Source: Actinomycetota bacterium (lineage in GTDB: Bacteria; Actinomycetota; Actinomycetes; Nanopelagicales; Nanopelagicaceae). From it: DNA of 26,730 nt. The notes under the pieces are model-generated. The model did no database searches, was not told the DNA's origin, and was given only the letters and a program-made list of their open reading frames with translations. The stretch's first letter is position 1. Every line of letters begins with the position of its first letter. The stretch spans positions 1-26,730 of the forward strand of contig CANCSL010000013.1 in NCBI GenBank assembly GCA_947380835.1. The letters are read 5' to 3'. Below, in pieces: positions 6,720 through 16,446 of the stretch. The position numbers and the translations under genes were made by a program.

Positions 6720-9700
6720 TCGAAGTAATCTGTTCTAGGTCATACAGATCTGCCGGACGAACAGTTTGATCACTTCCGACATAATAAAAAGCTGCGCTTA
6801 TCTGCGATAGATCGATGCCATGCTGCACCGAATACGCCAAGCGGTACATAGCCAATTGGATTGCTGCAATCTGTAAGTCATCGCCGCGCTTTTCTTTTCC
6901 GGTTTTCCAATCGACAATTTCGTAGCTGTCGCCGTCGCGATACACAGCATCGATACGGCCACGAAGCAGAACGCCTCCGACAACGGTCTCGAAGGGAACC
7001 TCAACTTCATGTGGCTGGCGATCTGCCCAGGCACTTGCCAACCATTTCTGTTGCAACTCTTGGAGTGGGATTTCATCTTGAGTTGGTACAAAGTCGGGAT
7101 CGAGTTCGTCATCTTCCCAGATACGTCCGGAGTTAAATCGGCGTTCCAACCACGCGTGAAATTCGGTTCCGCGTCGGGCATAAAGATCGATATGTCCAGG
7201 CATAGGGCGCCGAATCGAAAGAGCTAGTTCGGCTGGGTTTTGCGAGAGCGTAAGCAAGGTCGAGACCGACATACGCGCCGGCAAATAGACCGTTGCCGGC
7301 AATTGACGCAATCGAATCTCTTCAATCAGCGCTGCTGCATCCAGCGCGTAGGAATAGCCAGCAGCACTGATATTTTCCGGATGTGCAGCCAAAGCGACTG
7401 GATCGAGTGCGCTTGTCCCACGAACCAAAGTGGCTGACTGAGCTATGAGTTCGGCCCGCTGGCTACTTCGTGGCCATGAACCGGTCTTGGGATTTTCTTT
7501 CTTGGGGTTGAGTTCAGCGGGCATTTCCTCTTCGACAACGTCAATCCCAGGATTAAGTGAGTTGGAAAGTTCTTGAGCGAGATTGAAGAGCTCGCTATGT
7601 TCGACCGCTTTATCGCCTTCGCGAAACCAAGAGGTAGTGCAGAAGAGATAGCTCTTTGCTCGGGTAAATGCAACGTAGGCCAGTCGAAGTTCTTCTTCGA
7701 GCCGTTTGGCTTTCCACAGTTCATCAAAATCATCCAGTGCCTTCTTTACTTGAACAGCGGCCGGACCTCCAGCAACTTCTGGAAACTGCAGATCGGGAAT
7801 TTGTTCGCGATCACCACGAAGTGCGGTGGGAAGCGACCCAGAGTTACGTGTCCAAATGTCGGAAGTCTTACCGCTGGAAGGAAAATTTGTCCGAGCCAAT
7901 CCTGGAATGGCTACTACATCCCATTCGGCACCTTTGGAGTGATGGACCGTGAGAATCTGTACAGCACGACGATTGACTTCAATATTGGTTGGCTTCAAAC
8001 CATCTTCAGATTTCTCGACAACATCGAGCCAATCTAAGAAAGTTGAGAGGGTGGCACCGCTGCGCGCGAACTTGGAGGCTTCATCAATAAATTTATCCAA
8101 ATGAATGCGACCGTTCTGCCAGCCATCACGAACCAGGACTTCGACATCTAATCCCAAGAATTGTTCGGCTTCGGTGATGCAATCGGTTATAGAACCGCTC
8201 ATCGAACGACGCAAACTCTTGAGTTGGCGGGCAAATGCAGTGAGGCGTTCTAGGCCAGCCGTGGAAAACCGACGAGCATGGAAAGAGTCGATGGCATCCA
8301 AACTTTCTAGGGCTTCGATAATCGAGCCGGCGGGAAAGTCTTCGGTTTCGGCAGTGGCGGGATCGCCAAGCTCCAAGACAGATTCAATGGTTTTGCTGCG
8401 TGAGCTCTGGTGATCGCGATTGAGCGAGCGAGCGTACGAGCCAAGTGCAGATAGGTCGCTCGGGCCGAGGGCAAGACGAGGACCAGTGAGCAGTCGAATC
8501 ATCGCTGTGCCTGCGCCGGGAAAGGTTAAAACGCGAAGTAGCGCAATGACATCTGCGATTTCTGGGATATGGATCAGGCCACCGAGCCCCAGGACTTCAA
8601 CCGGGATACCTCGATCTCGGAGCGCTTCTTCGATATCTTGAATTTGATTTCGGCTTCGAACCAGCACTGCAAAAGTAGAACGTTGATCTTCATCAAGCGC
8701 CTGACGCTCTGGCGCATTCCACAGAAGTGCAAATTCATTGGCGATATAGGCAGCTTCCTCGGCTTGCGTCAGTGATCCAGTGGCACTGATGTGGCCTGGG
8801 CCGGCTTTGGGTCTGAGGGCCAGCCGATCGACGTCGGCACGTACAGTTTGGCTTTCGGCAATGCGATCAATAACCAGGTTAGCTAAGGTCAAAATTTGTT
8901 GATCGTTACGCCAAGTGGTTAATAATTTATAAACCGGGACTGGTTGCTTATCTTTACGAGGAAAACGTTGGCCAAACGTCCCTAAAGTTTCGGGGCTCGC
9001 GCTACGCCAACCATAAATGGCTTGATTGGGATCGCCAACTGCGGTAACTGAGTGGCCTTCGCCAAAGAGGTGCGAAAGAAACCTAACCTGACTGTAGGAG
9101 GTATCTTGATATTCATCGAGAAGAACAACTCGGTATTTATTTCGCTCTTGCTGACCAATGTCTGGGAATTTCTCTACCAGAGTTGCCGCAATACTCATCT
9201 GGTCGTTAAAGGAAAGTGCTCCATGTAATTTTCGGTACTCCTGAAGTTGATCGACCATCTGTAAAAGGACAAGTCGCTCTTGCAAAGTTGCAATAGCCGC
9301 CCGTACCTCGGCGTTGGACTTGGGACTAGAGATAGTTTCGTACTTGTGCAACATCTCATAGCAATATTGCCGAACTTCCTCCGTGCTCTTTCCATGCTCG
9401 CCAATCTGACCCGAAAGACTGAGCAGACTTGAGACCAGAGTCTTGGCTGAATGCGTGATGGGAAAATCTGGTTGCGAAAAATCCGAAACTATTTCATTGG
9501 CAATCTGCCAGTTGGCGGCTTCGCCAATGGGTTGGGAATCGGTATCAATCCCAAGACGTATGGAATGTTCGGAGAGCACACGGCCGGCATAGGAGTGATA
9601 GGTGTAGACCGGAACCGTGAGATCAAGTTTGCCGCCGCCAGAAAGGGATGGCACCAGGCCGGCACGCTGAAGTAGGCGTAAACGTTTACGAATTCGAATC

Positions 9701-9984
9701 GAGAGCTCGCCGGCGGCTTTACGTGTGAAGGTGAGCCCAAGAATCTCATCTGGGCGAACTATGCCGTTTGCCACCAACCAAAGAACGCGAGCACCCATCG
9801 TTTCGGTCTTTCCCGAACCGGCACCTGCGATAACTACAGCTGGTGAAAAGGGATCGGCTTCGATGATGGCAATTTGTTCATCGGTGGGAATATAAATTGA
9901 TTCACGTTTATGCGAATCTTTCTTGGCCTCTTCTTTTTGAAGAAGTGCAAAGAGCGTCTTGGCATCGTAGGTATAGGCGCTCAT
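6697..9984 (-). CDS. adnB: AdnB, helicase-nuclease subunit of the AdnAB resection motor
   Basis: This is a 1095-residue UvrD/RecB-like protein. Helicase motifs are Walker A AGAGSGKT (53-60), Ia LTFTRKAAGEL, II LLDEYQDTSYSQ, III VGDPNQAIYGWRSAS, IV TTWRNDQQI, V TVHHSKGAEWDVV and VI YVAFTRAKS. A C-terminal RecB-type PD-(D/E)XK nuclease follows: GTEFHAWLERRF, then GRIDAVYRDG and EIVDWKTG, with the downstream QLAMYRLA helix. AdnAB unwinds and resects double-strand breaks in mycobacteria, with AdnB as the leading motor. The start ATG overlaps the adnA stop as ATGA (9981-9984), so the subunits are translationally coupled. The length is close to Rv3201c (about 1100 residues). AddA is the alternative name, but the partner and neighbours favour AdnB. 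Confidence 0.92.
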   Translation of the reverse strand: MSAYTYDAKTLFALLQKEEAKKDSHKRESIYIPTDEQIAIIEADPFSPAVVIAGAGSGKTETMGARVLWLVANGIVRPDEILGLTFTRKAAGELSIRIRKRLRLLQRAGLVPSLSGGGKLDLTVPVYTYHSYAGRVLSEHSIRLGIDTDSQPIGEAANWQIANEIVSDFSQPDFPITHSAKTLVSSLLSLSGQIGEHGKSTEEVRQYCYEMLHKYETISSPKSNAEVRAAIATLQERLVLLQMVDQLQEYRKLHGALSFNDQMSIAATLVEKFPDIGQQERNKYRVVLLDEYQDTSYSQVRFLSHLFGEGHSVTAVGDPNQAIYGWRSASPETLGTFGQRFPRKDKQPVPVYKLLTTWRNDQQILTLANLVIDRIAESQTVRADVDRLALRPKAGPGHISATGSLTQAEEAAYIANEFALLWNAPERQALDEDQRSTFAVLVRSRNQIQDIEEALRDRGIPVEVLGLGGLIHIPEIADVIALLRVLTFPGAGTAMIRLLTGPRLALGPSDLSALGSYARSLNRDHQSSRSKTIESVLELGDPATAETEDFPAGSIIEALESLDAIDSFHARRFSTAGLERLTAFARQLKSLRRSMSGSITDCITEAEQFLGLDVEVLVRDGWQNGRIHLDKFIDEASKFARSGATLSTFLDWLDVVEKSEDGLKPTNIEVNRRAVQILTVHHSKGAEWDVVAIPGLARTNFPSSGKTSDIWTRNSGSLPTALRGDREQIPDLQFPEVAGGPAAVQVKKALDDFDELWKAKRLEEELRLAYVAFTRAKSYLFCTTSWFREGDKAVEHSELFNLAQELSNSLNPGIDVVEEEMPAELNPKKENPKTGSWPRSSQRAELIAQSATLVRGTSALDPVALAAHPENISAAGYSYALDAAALIEEIRLRQLPATVYLPARMSVSTLLTLSQNPAELALSIRRPMPGHIDLYARRGTEFHAWLERRFNSGRIWEDDELDPDFVPTQDEIPLQELQQKWLASAWADRQPHEVEVPFETVVGGVLLRGRIDAVYRDGDSYEIVDWKTGKEKRGDDLQIAAIQLAMYRLAYSVQHGIDLSQISAAFYYVGSDQTVRPADLYDLEQITSIISGVDG

Positions 9985-12900
9985 GGCTCGATTACCGACT
10001 TACCCTGGGATTGGATTGGACAACTAGATTTCACACCACAGGTTCGGCAGCGCTTGTTAATTGTAGCGATGAAAGTACTACCTGACATTCCTTCGGCCAT
10101 GGCGATTACTTCAGTCTTGAGTTGCTCGTGGTTCAAAGCAAGTTGAGTCTTCACGGAAGCTGAAGCAGATGTACCTCCAAGAAAAACAAGTTCGGCTCCA
10201 GCGGTCTCGGAAGTATCAACATCAGTTTCGAAGCCACCTTCAAGGGCGGCTAATTGATAGCCTGCAAGTTGCTTGTGGGTGAGCGCCTCTTTCCCAGTGA
10301 CGCTGGAATTTCCAGTTTTGAGATCGGCGATAAAAATTTTGCCATCGGCAGTGAGTTCGAGGCGATCGACACTTCCGCTGAGGGTGACTCGACCAATCTT
10401 GACTTCAAAGCTGGCTTCGGCAACTTTGAGGGTTCGCACTTTGGCGACATCGTGATGCCACTTATAAAACTTGGAAAGAATTCCTGAGGCATTTTCAAAC
10501 TCATATTCTTTTTGCCAACCCGTTGAGGAATCAATGAGATTCCAGGCGCTCTTCAATTTTTGAGTGAGATCATCAAGTGATAGGGAGTCATCGCTGGCAA
10601 GTTGTGCGGCTAGGTAGTGAACTGCTGAACCGAGAACTTGAGCACTGGAATCCTCATCGCGGCCGCCACTTCGTTCGAGAAACCACTTGACGCCACATTC
10701 GGAGAAGCTCTGCAGATTGCTGGGAGAAGTTCGAATCTCCTCGCCTTCAGCTACAACCGGGTTGGTAGAGCTGACGCTCGTGACGCCCAGCCAATGATCG
10801 GGGTTTGCCGAAGAAACCCCAGAATCAGCCAAAGTTCGCAATAAACCCGCTGCTAGTAGCGGTTCTTGGCCCTTCATGAGGTCGGCTCGAAGAGAAGCGA
10901 CCAGGGATTGAGTGGTCAGCGATCTAGGTAATTCCAACAGAAGTTCATTGCCACCATCTTCGCCGAGAACAAAATCTGCGAGCTCGTGGAAATAAGCCGA
11001 CGGTTCACTCTCCTCCTCTTGGAAGGCAGTAACAATGAGCCCCGATTTGGCACGAGTGATAGCAACGTGCAGCAATCGACGTTCGTCTTCAATGAGCGCA
11101 CTAGCGGCGATAGCTTTAATTTCAGCAGCAGCCTCTACTTGCGAGCGATCGGCCTCGACCAGACGCTCACTTCCCAAGAGGGACCCGCGCTGACGCAGGT
11201 TGGGCCAACTTCCTTCTTGCATTCCTGCAAGTGCAACAAACTCCCATTCCAACCCTTTGGCCGAGTGCACTGTCAAAATACTGACAACATTTTCACGTTG
11301 ACCTCGTGCCGTAATGGTGTCGCCCAAAATCTGCTCACCCATGAGCTGATCAATAAAGCTAGAAGGATCGGAATTTGGCAGACGCTCGGTGTATCGACGG
11401 GCTGCTTCAAAAAGTTCCATGACGGCATCGAGATCGCGATCGGCTAACGCACCTTTATTTCCGCCATTGATAGCTCGCATGCGCCACGCCGAGGAAATTT
11501 TCTCGCCTGAATAATTAGTGGCATTGCTCCAGATGGACCAGAGAACATCAGTGATGCTGTTAGAAACTTTTGCTGCTTTCTTTGCAGCCTGAATGAGCGA
11601 GCGAATTCGGATCAAAGATTGAATCTGATTTTCGGGCAGCTCGAGGGCGAGGTCATTCGTAGAGCTTTTCAGAATAGCAACCATCATCTCAGTTACGGTT
11701 CTTTGGTCTTCTTCAGATCTCAGTCGAGTTAACTGCAATCGCATTTGGCGAAGTTCGAGCGGATCGGTGCCCCCGAACTCTGAGAACAGAACTTCTTCAA
11801 TGATGGACCAATTCTTGGGTGCGAGTTCAATGTGACCAAGCGCTATTTGTGCAATCAGCAAGATAGGGCGAATGGCCGGGTTGTCAGCCAGAGCGAGAGC
11901 GTCTGTCGAAATACTGGTGGGAATTCCATTGATAGCAAAGGCGCGCTGTAGAGCGGCAACCTGAACGCCCGGAGAGCGCACAATGACAGCCATTTCCGAC
12001 CACGATAGGCCTTCGCGGAGGTGAGCTGAGCGAAAAGCGTGAGCGATGTAATTTGCGCAATCGCTGGGACTTTTGCATTTTGCGATGGCGATATTGCGAT
12101 CTGAAAGATACGCTCGATCTGCTCGACCAGGTGAAACCTCGCGACTGACCTGGAGTGCGGTCCGTCGAAAAGCCGTGGCAATTTCACTGGCAAGCTCGGT
12201 GATCGCAGCTGAACTCCGCTCAACCTGGTGCAGGGGCAAGACCACGTAGTTGAACTTTTCGATGAAGGCCGGTACGCCTTCAGGATCTGCACCACGAAAC
12301 CTGCCCACTGCCGAATCGGGATCAGCGAAAAGCGTTACTCGCTCGCTGGAGAGTAGCTCGAGAAGTTGGCGCTGAGAGGCATCGCTCTCTTGAAATTCAT
12401 CGACATAAATTGAGGTGAAGCGACGGCGGTAACTTTCGAGAAGTTTTGGATTTCGATGCAGATGCGAAATCGCAGTGGTAATTAAGGCGCTGGGATCGAT
12501 GCGAAGTGGATTTCCAGAGACGGAGAGGGCGCGCATATCCATTGCTTGGTTATATTGATGCCAAAAATGAGCAGCGCCTTTCCAATAAGGCTCTCCCAAA
12601 TGCTGACCCCGATCGACCAAAGAATCTGGCGTATAGCCGCGCTCGGTCGCTCGCAAAATGAGGTCACGAATCTCGCGCGCAAACCCACGAGTCGAGAGCG
12701 CTTCCAAAAGATCCGGGTGCCAGTCAATGCCGGTGCGCGTGATATCGGTCTGAAGAAGTTGGCGGATCGCTAAATCTTGTTCGGCACCAGAAATCAAAAC
12801 ATATTTAAATGAGTCGGTGTGATCGCCTTGATTAATAATCGAAAACGCTAAAGAGTGAAAAGTGCGAGCGATGGGTTCGGCTGTAGTCGTATGTGCAGCG

Positions 12901-13160
12901 AGCGCAATTCGATCTCGGATTTCGGAGGCGCGTTCGCGGCCGTAGGTCAAAATCAATATCGACTCGGGATCGACGCCAGATTGAATTCGAGCAATCGCCG
13001 AGGCTATAAGGGTCGTGGTTTTACCCGTCCCCGGGGCACCTGCCACTAATAATCTCGAGTCCAGGCTGGCCAGAACCGCCGCTTGCTCGAGGTTGAGCCG
13101 AAGATCGGATTGAGCCAGGGAGCGACGAACTAAGCGAAGTGGACGCTCAGCTTTAGCCAT
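9981..13160 (-). CDS. adnA: AdnA, helicase-nuclease subunit with Fe-S cysteines
   Basis: This 1059-residue protein has an SF1 motor: Walker A GAPGTGKT (41-48), II YVDEFQESDASQ, a divergent motif III FADPDSAVGRFRGADP typical of AdnA, V TVHSAKGLEWEFVA and VI HVAITRAKS. The C-terminal nuclease carries GSVDRLEL and IADLKTG. A cysteine set is present, with one at SECGVKW before the nuclease and three at the end (RCRTCGVKSSCP, about 1038, 1041 and 1047). This matches the four-cysteine [4Fe-4S] staple of AddB-like nucleases. AdnA pairs with AdnB, the next gene. It starts 46 bp after typA, where TTAGAT (13167-13172) lies 6 nt before the ATG without a Shine-Dalgarno. A separate leaderless start is therefore possible despite the same-strand layout. 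Confidence 0.92.
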   Translation of the reverse strand: MAKAERPLRLVRRSLAQSDLRLNLEQAAVLASLDSRLLVAGAPGTGKTTTLIASAIARIQSGVDPESILILTYGRERASEIRDRIALAAHTTTAEPIARTFHSLAFSIINQGDHTDSFKYVLISGAEQDLAIRQLLQTDITRTGIDWHPDLLEALSTRGFAREIRDLILRATERGYTPDSLVDRGQHLGEPYWKGAAHFWHQYNQAMDMRALSVSGNPLRIDPSALITTAISHLHRNPKLLESYRRRFTSIYVDEFQESDASQRQLLELLSSERVTLFADPDSAVGRFRGADPEGVPAFIEKFNYVVLPLHQVERSSAAITELASEIATAFRRTALQVSREVSPGRADRAYLSDRNIAIAKCKSPSDCANYIAHAFRSAHLREGLSWSEMAVIVRSPGVQVAALQRAFAINGIPTSISTDALALADNPAIRPILLIAQIALGHIELAPKNWSIIEEVLFSEFGGTDPLELRQMRLQLTRLRSEEDQRTVTEMMVAILKSSTNDLALELPENQIQSLIRIRSLIQAAKKAAKVSNSITDVLWSIWSNATNYSGEKISSAWRMRAINGGNKGALADRDLDAVMELFEAARRYTERLPNSDPSSFIDQLMGEQILGDTITARGQRENVVSILTVHSAKGLEWEFVALAGMQEGSWPNLRQRGSLLGSERLVEADRSQVEAAAEIKAIAASALIEDERRLLHVAITRAKSGLIVTAFQEEESEPSAYFHELADFVLGEDGGNELLLELPRSLTTQSLVASLRADLMKGQEPLLAAGLLRTLADSGVSSANPDHWLGVTSVSSTNPVVAEGEEIRTSPSNLQSFSECGVKWFLERSGGRDEDSSAQVLGSAVHYLAAQLASDDSLSLDDLTQKLKSAWNLIDSSTGWQKEYEFENASGILSKFYKWHHDVAKVRTLKVAEASFEVKIGRVTLSGSVDRLELTADGKIFIADLKTGNSSVTGKEALTHKQLAGYQLAALEGGFETDVDTSETAGAELVFLGGTSASASVKTQLALNHEQLKTEVIAMAEGMSGSTFIATINKRCRTCGVKSSCPIQSQGKSVIEP

Positions 13161-13166
13161 GGCTCT

Positions 13167-13172
13167 ATCTAA
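13167..13172 (-). promoter_or_regulatory. Candidate -10 of a leaderless adnA transcript
   Basis: TTAGAT on the minus strand lies 6 nt (AGAGCC) before the adnA ATG, with no Shine-Dalgarno in the gap. It matches TATAAT at positions 1, 5 and 6 only, and no well-spaced -35 was found. Confidence 0.3.
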
Positions 13173-13206
13173 CCCAATTGGTCTGACAAAATCTTGGATC
13201 TAGAGA

Positions 13207-15120
13207 TTAGGCGTTGAGGTTAGCCTTTTTGGTTCGAGCAGCACTGCGAGCGCGCTCGTTCTGATCAAAGACCACCTTGCGCACGCGCACGAGCGATGGC
13301 GTAACTTCAATGCACTCGTCCTCGCGGCAATATTCCAACGCTTGTTCCATGTTCAAGATTTTTGGCGGAATCAAACGCTCGAGTTCATCAGCACCAGCAG
13401 AACGCATATTGGTGAGCTTCTTTTCACGAACTGCGTTGACATCCATATCTTCCGGCCGGGCATTCTCGCCGACAACCATACCTTCGTAGACTTCAGCGCC
13501 AACTTCAACGAATATGCTGCCGCGCTCTTGCAAAGTAAAGAGTGCATAGGAAGTAACGACACCACGACGATCTGAAACCAACGAACCAGACTGACGGGTG
13601 CGAATCTCACCATGCCAGGCTTCATAACCATCGAAGACGTGGTGCAAAAGACCGGTTCCGCGAGTTTCAGTAAGAAATTCGGTACGGAAACCAATGAGTC
13701 CACGTGATGGAACCTTGTAATCCAATCGGATCCAGCCAGTGCCATGGTTGACCATTTGCTCCATGCGACCCTTGCGAAGAGCCATAAGTTGAGTAATAAC
13801 ACCTAAGTAATCTTCTGGGGCATCGATAGTCAAGTGCTCCATTGGCTCGTGCAACTTGCCATCGACCATTTTGGTAACAACCTGTGGCTTACCAACGGTT
13901 AATTCAAAACCTTCGCGGCGCATGATTTCAACGAGAACTGCGAGTTGAAGTTCGCCTCGTCCCTGAACTTCCCAAGTATCGGGACGATCGGTGTTGAGAA
14001 CACGCAAAGAGACGTTACCGACGAGCTCGGCATCAAGACGGTTCTTGACCAGACGAGCAGTCAGCTTGGTACCGCTCTGACCAGCTAATGGCGAGGTATT
14101 AATACCAACAGTCATCGAAATACTGGGCTCATCAACTGTGATGAGTGGCAAGGCAAATGGTGTCTCTGGATCAGCCAGAGTCTCACCTAAGGTGATGGTT
14201 TCGATACCAGCCACAGCGATGATGTCGCCAGGACCAGCTTCGAGAGCAGGTACGCGCTCGAGACCTTCGGTAATGAGAAGTTCAGAAATTTTGACGCGCT
14301 CGGAAGTCCCGTCAGTCTTCATCCAAAGAGCCATCTGGCCCTTCTTGATAACACCTTCGCGAACGCGGCACAGAGCCAAACGTCCTAGGTAAGGCGAAGA
14401 GTCCAAGTTGGTGACGTGAGCTTGAAGCGGGGCACCCTCATGATAGGTCGGTGCCGGAATGGTGTTGAAGATAGTTTCGAAGAGGATGTCGAGGTTTTCG
14501 TGATCTGGCATTTCGCCATTGCCCGGGCGAGCCAGAGATGCACGTCCTGCCTTGGCTGATGCATACACAATCGGAAATTCGATTTGTCGTTCGTTGGCAT
14601 CGAGATCCAAGAAGAGTTCGTATGCCTCGTCGACAACTTCAGCAATTCGAGAGTCTGGGCGGTCGACCTTGTTAATAACCAAAATAACGGGCAAATTCTT
14701 TTGCAGTGCCTTACGCAAAACGAAACGTGTTTGAGGAAGTGGTCCTTCGGATGCATCGACGAGCAAAATAACGCCATCGACCATCTCAAGTCCACGTTCT
14801 ACTTCGCCACCGAAGTCAGCGTGGCCTGGTGTATCAATAATGTTGACGATCTGGTTACCGCGCTTGACTGCGGTGTTTTTGGCCAAAATCGTAATTCCTT
14901 TTTCGCGTTCGAGATCCATGGAATCCATAACGCGGTCTTTGCCTTCGCCTTGCTCTTTGTAGGCAGCAAATGCGCCAGATTGCCACAACATGGCGTCAAC
15001 GAGAGTGGTCTTGCCGTGGTCAACGTGAGCGATGATGGCGACGTTACGAAGTTCGTCGCGCTTCTTCAGCTCGCCAGTGAGGTTTGGATTCTTTGGCTGA
15101 GCGAATTCGATGTTAGACAT
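13207..15120 (-). CDS. typA: TypA/BipA ribosome-associated translational GTPase
   Basis: The 637-residue protein runs from the ATG at 15120 (MSNIEFAQPK). The open frame continues upstream to 15201, but those 27 residues lack family character. GTPase motifs are AHVDHGKTT (31-39), DTPGHADFGGEVER, NKVDRPDSR and YASAKAGRAS. EF-G-like domains III and V and the BipA C-terminal domain follow, with RGTGLLHHVFDGYE and a basic tail (RSAARTKKANLNA). TypA binds the 70S ribosome in GTP form and helps 50S assembly and stress or low-temperature growth. There is no Shine-Dalgarno; CAGTAT ends 5 nt before the start and may serve a leaderless mRNA. A 9-bp direct repeat lies 75-96 nt upstream. adnA follows on the same strand after 46 bp. 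Confidence 0.96.
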   Translation of the reverse strand: MSNIEFAQPKNPNLTGELKKRDELRNVAIIAHVDHGKTTLVDAMLWQSGAFAAYKEQGEGKDRVMDSMDLEREKGITILAKNTAVKRGNQIVNIIDTPGHADFGGEVERGLEMVDGVILLVDASEGPLPQTRFVLRKALQKNLPVILVINKVDRPDSRIAEVVDEAYELFLDLDANERQIEFPIVYASAKAGRASLARPGNGEMPDHENLDILFETIFNTIPAPTYHEGAPLQAHVTNLDSSPYLGRLALCRVREGVIKKGQMALWMKTDGTSERVKISELLITEGLERVPALEAGPGDIIAVAGIETITLGETLADPETPFALPLITVDEPSISMTVGINTSPLAGQSGTKLTARLVKNRLDAELVGNVSLRVLNTDRPDTWEVQGRGELQLAVLVEIMRREGFELTVGKPQVVTKMVDGKLHEPMEHLTIDAPEDYLGVITQLMALRKGRMEQMVNHGTGWIRLDYKVPSRGLIGFRTEFLTETRGTGLLHHVFDGYEAWHGEIRTRQSGSLVSDRRGVVTSYALFTLQERGSIFVEVGAEVYEGMVVGENARPEDMDVNAVREKKLTNMRSAGADELERLIPPKILNMEQALEYCREDECIEVTPSLVRVRKVVFDQNERARSAARTKKANLNA

Positions 15121-15321
15121 GATAGATACTGACCCACATTTTCCGTTGTTGGACCCAAAAGGGTTACCGCGATGAGATTTTTCTCGACTGGGATGCCCCA
15201 AGTCACAGCCCCAAGTTTAACGGAAGAGGGGAAGTAATACCCAATTCACGCCTGTGGGGAGAGCCAAAATGGCTATTTCTAGCGATTTTGCGTAAAGCCC
15301 GGTCTTGTTACGGAATATCCG
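15121..15321. other. Intergenic region between ychF and typA
   Basis: This 201-bp non-coding stretch is one of the longer gaps. It holds the direct repeat listed separately, a short ACCC-TTTT-GGGT inverted repeat near 15160, and weak inverted repeats near the ychF end (ACGGA-ATA-TCCGT around 15310, AGCC-AAAAT-GGCT around 15265). None is followed by a T-run on the minus strand, so no terminator is claimed. The typA promoter should lie here, but I could not place a convincing -35/-10 pair. Confidence 0.5.
15195..15216. repeat. 9-bp direct repeat upstream of typA
   Basis: GCCCCAAGT occurs at 15195-15203 and again at 15208-15216, giving a period of 13 bp. Close-set direct repeats of this kind can be regulator sites, but no known operator is recognised. 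Confidence 0.5.
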
Positions 15322-16395
15322 TTAAACGTTAAAACGGAACTCCACAACATCGCCATCGGCCATGACGTAATCTTTGCCTTCCATACGAACCTTGCCACGA
15401 TGTTTGGCTTCGGTCATAGAACCAGCATCGATGAGATCTTGGAATGCGACAATCTCAGCTTTGATAAAGCCCTTTTGAAAATCAGTATGGATAACGCCGG
15501 CTGCTACTGGTGCGGTATCGCCTTTGTGAATGGTCCATGCTCGAGCTTCTTTAGGACCAGCAGTCAGATAGGTCTGCAGACCCAGAGTTTTAAATCCAAC
15601 GCGAGCCAAAGTTGTAAGACCTGGTTCTTCCAATCCGATCGATTGCAAGAGTTCAAGCGCATCGGCCTCGTCGAGTTCAGCAAGTTCGGCTTCAGTCTTG
15701 GCATCGAGAAAAATAGCCTCGGAAGGTGCGACAAGTTTTTGAAGTTCGGTACGTAAGGATCCGTCTTCCAGCTCAGCGGCGTCAACATTGAAAACATAGA
15801 GAAATGGTTTTGCGGTCATCAATTGCAATTCACGGATGACATCTAAATCAATTTTGGAACCATGAAGTAACTTGCCGTCATTAAGATGTGCCTGAGCTTC
15901 TTTGACTACTTCAATCATGGCCGCTCGATCTTTATTGATGCGAACTTCCTTTTCCAATCGCGGCAGCGCTTTTTCAATGGTCTGCAGATCAGCTAGGCAA
16001 AGTTCGGTAGTGATAGTTTCGATATCTTGAGCCGGATCGACTTTGCCATCAACGTGGACGACATCGCCATCGGAGAAGACACGAATAACTTGGCAGATGG
16101 CATCGGTCTCTCGAATGTTGGCCAAGAACTTGTTTCCTAGACCTGCGCCTTCAGATGCGCCTTTTACGATACCGGCGATATCCACGAAGGAAACTGGAGC
16201 GGGAAGGATTTTTTCAGAGCCAAAGATCTCGGCCAACTGGTTGAGGCGACCATCAGGGACGGCCACGATGCCCACGTTGGGCTCGATAGTGGCAAAGGGA
16301 TAGTTGGCAGCCAAGACGTTGTTCTTGGTCAAGGCATTGAAAAGGGTGGACTTGCCGACGTTGGGCAGACCGACGATTCCGATAGATAGGCTCAC
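15322..16395 (-). CDS. ychF: YchF/OLA1-family P-loop ATPase with TGS domain
   Basis: The 357-residue protein starts with GTG at 16395. The G1 motif GLPNVGKSTLFNAL (9-22) and the YchF-specific NYPFATIEPNVGIVAVPD are clear. They are followed by DIAGIVKGASEGAGLGNKFL (G3 region) and FNVDAAEL where canonical GTPases have NKxD. That explains the ATP rather than GTP preference of the family. A TGS domain closes the protein (AWTIHKGDTAPVAAGVIHTD to VEFRFNV). YchF binds ribosomes and is implicated in stress responses; its exact role is unsettled. TAGGCT lies 9 nt before the GTG and no Shine-Dalgarno is present. It is divergent from rmuC, and the ychF-DUF6542-ispH-xseA grouping is conserved in actinobacteria. 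Confidence 0.96.
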   Translation of the reverse strand: MSLSIGIVGLPNVGKSTLFNALTKNNVLAANYPFATIEPNVGIVAVPDGRLNQLAEIFGSEKILPAPVSFVDIAGIVKGASEGAGLGNKFLANIRETDAICQVIRVFSDGDVVHVDGKVDPAQDIETITTELCLADLQTIEKALPRLEKEVRINKDRAAMIEVVKEAQAHLNDGKLLHGSKIDLDVIRELQLMTAKPFLYVFNVDAAELEDGSLRTELQKLVAPSEAIFLDAKTEAELAELDEADALELLQSIGLEEPGLTTLARVGFKTLGLQTYLTAGPKEARAWTIHKGDTAPVAAGVIHTDFQKGFIKAEIVAFQDLIDAGSMTEAKHRGKVRMEGKDYVMADGDVVEFRFNV

Positions 16396-16446
16396 GAGGA
16401 GTAGAGCCTACGCGTGATTGTCACCCCTTCCTGCCACGATAAGCCC

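Noticed and set aside
7573..8037. Long opposite-strand open frames inside adnB, adnA and typA (for example 154 codons here)
   Set aside because: They have no ribosome site, unnatural composition and no family motifs, and they lie wholly inside well-supported genes.
6697..13160. Phage-defence helicase-nuclease system
   Set aside because: The domain set, the ATGA-coupled pair, the subunit sizes and the nudC/uvrD2/whiB7 neighbours match chromosomal AdnAB repair machinery.
15121..15201. Upstream extension of typA to 15201
   Set aside because: The added residues do not resemble TypA, which normally begins just before the AHVDHGKTT motif; MSNIEF at 15120 fits the family.
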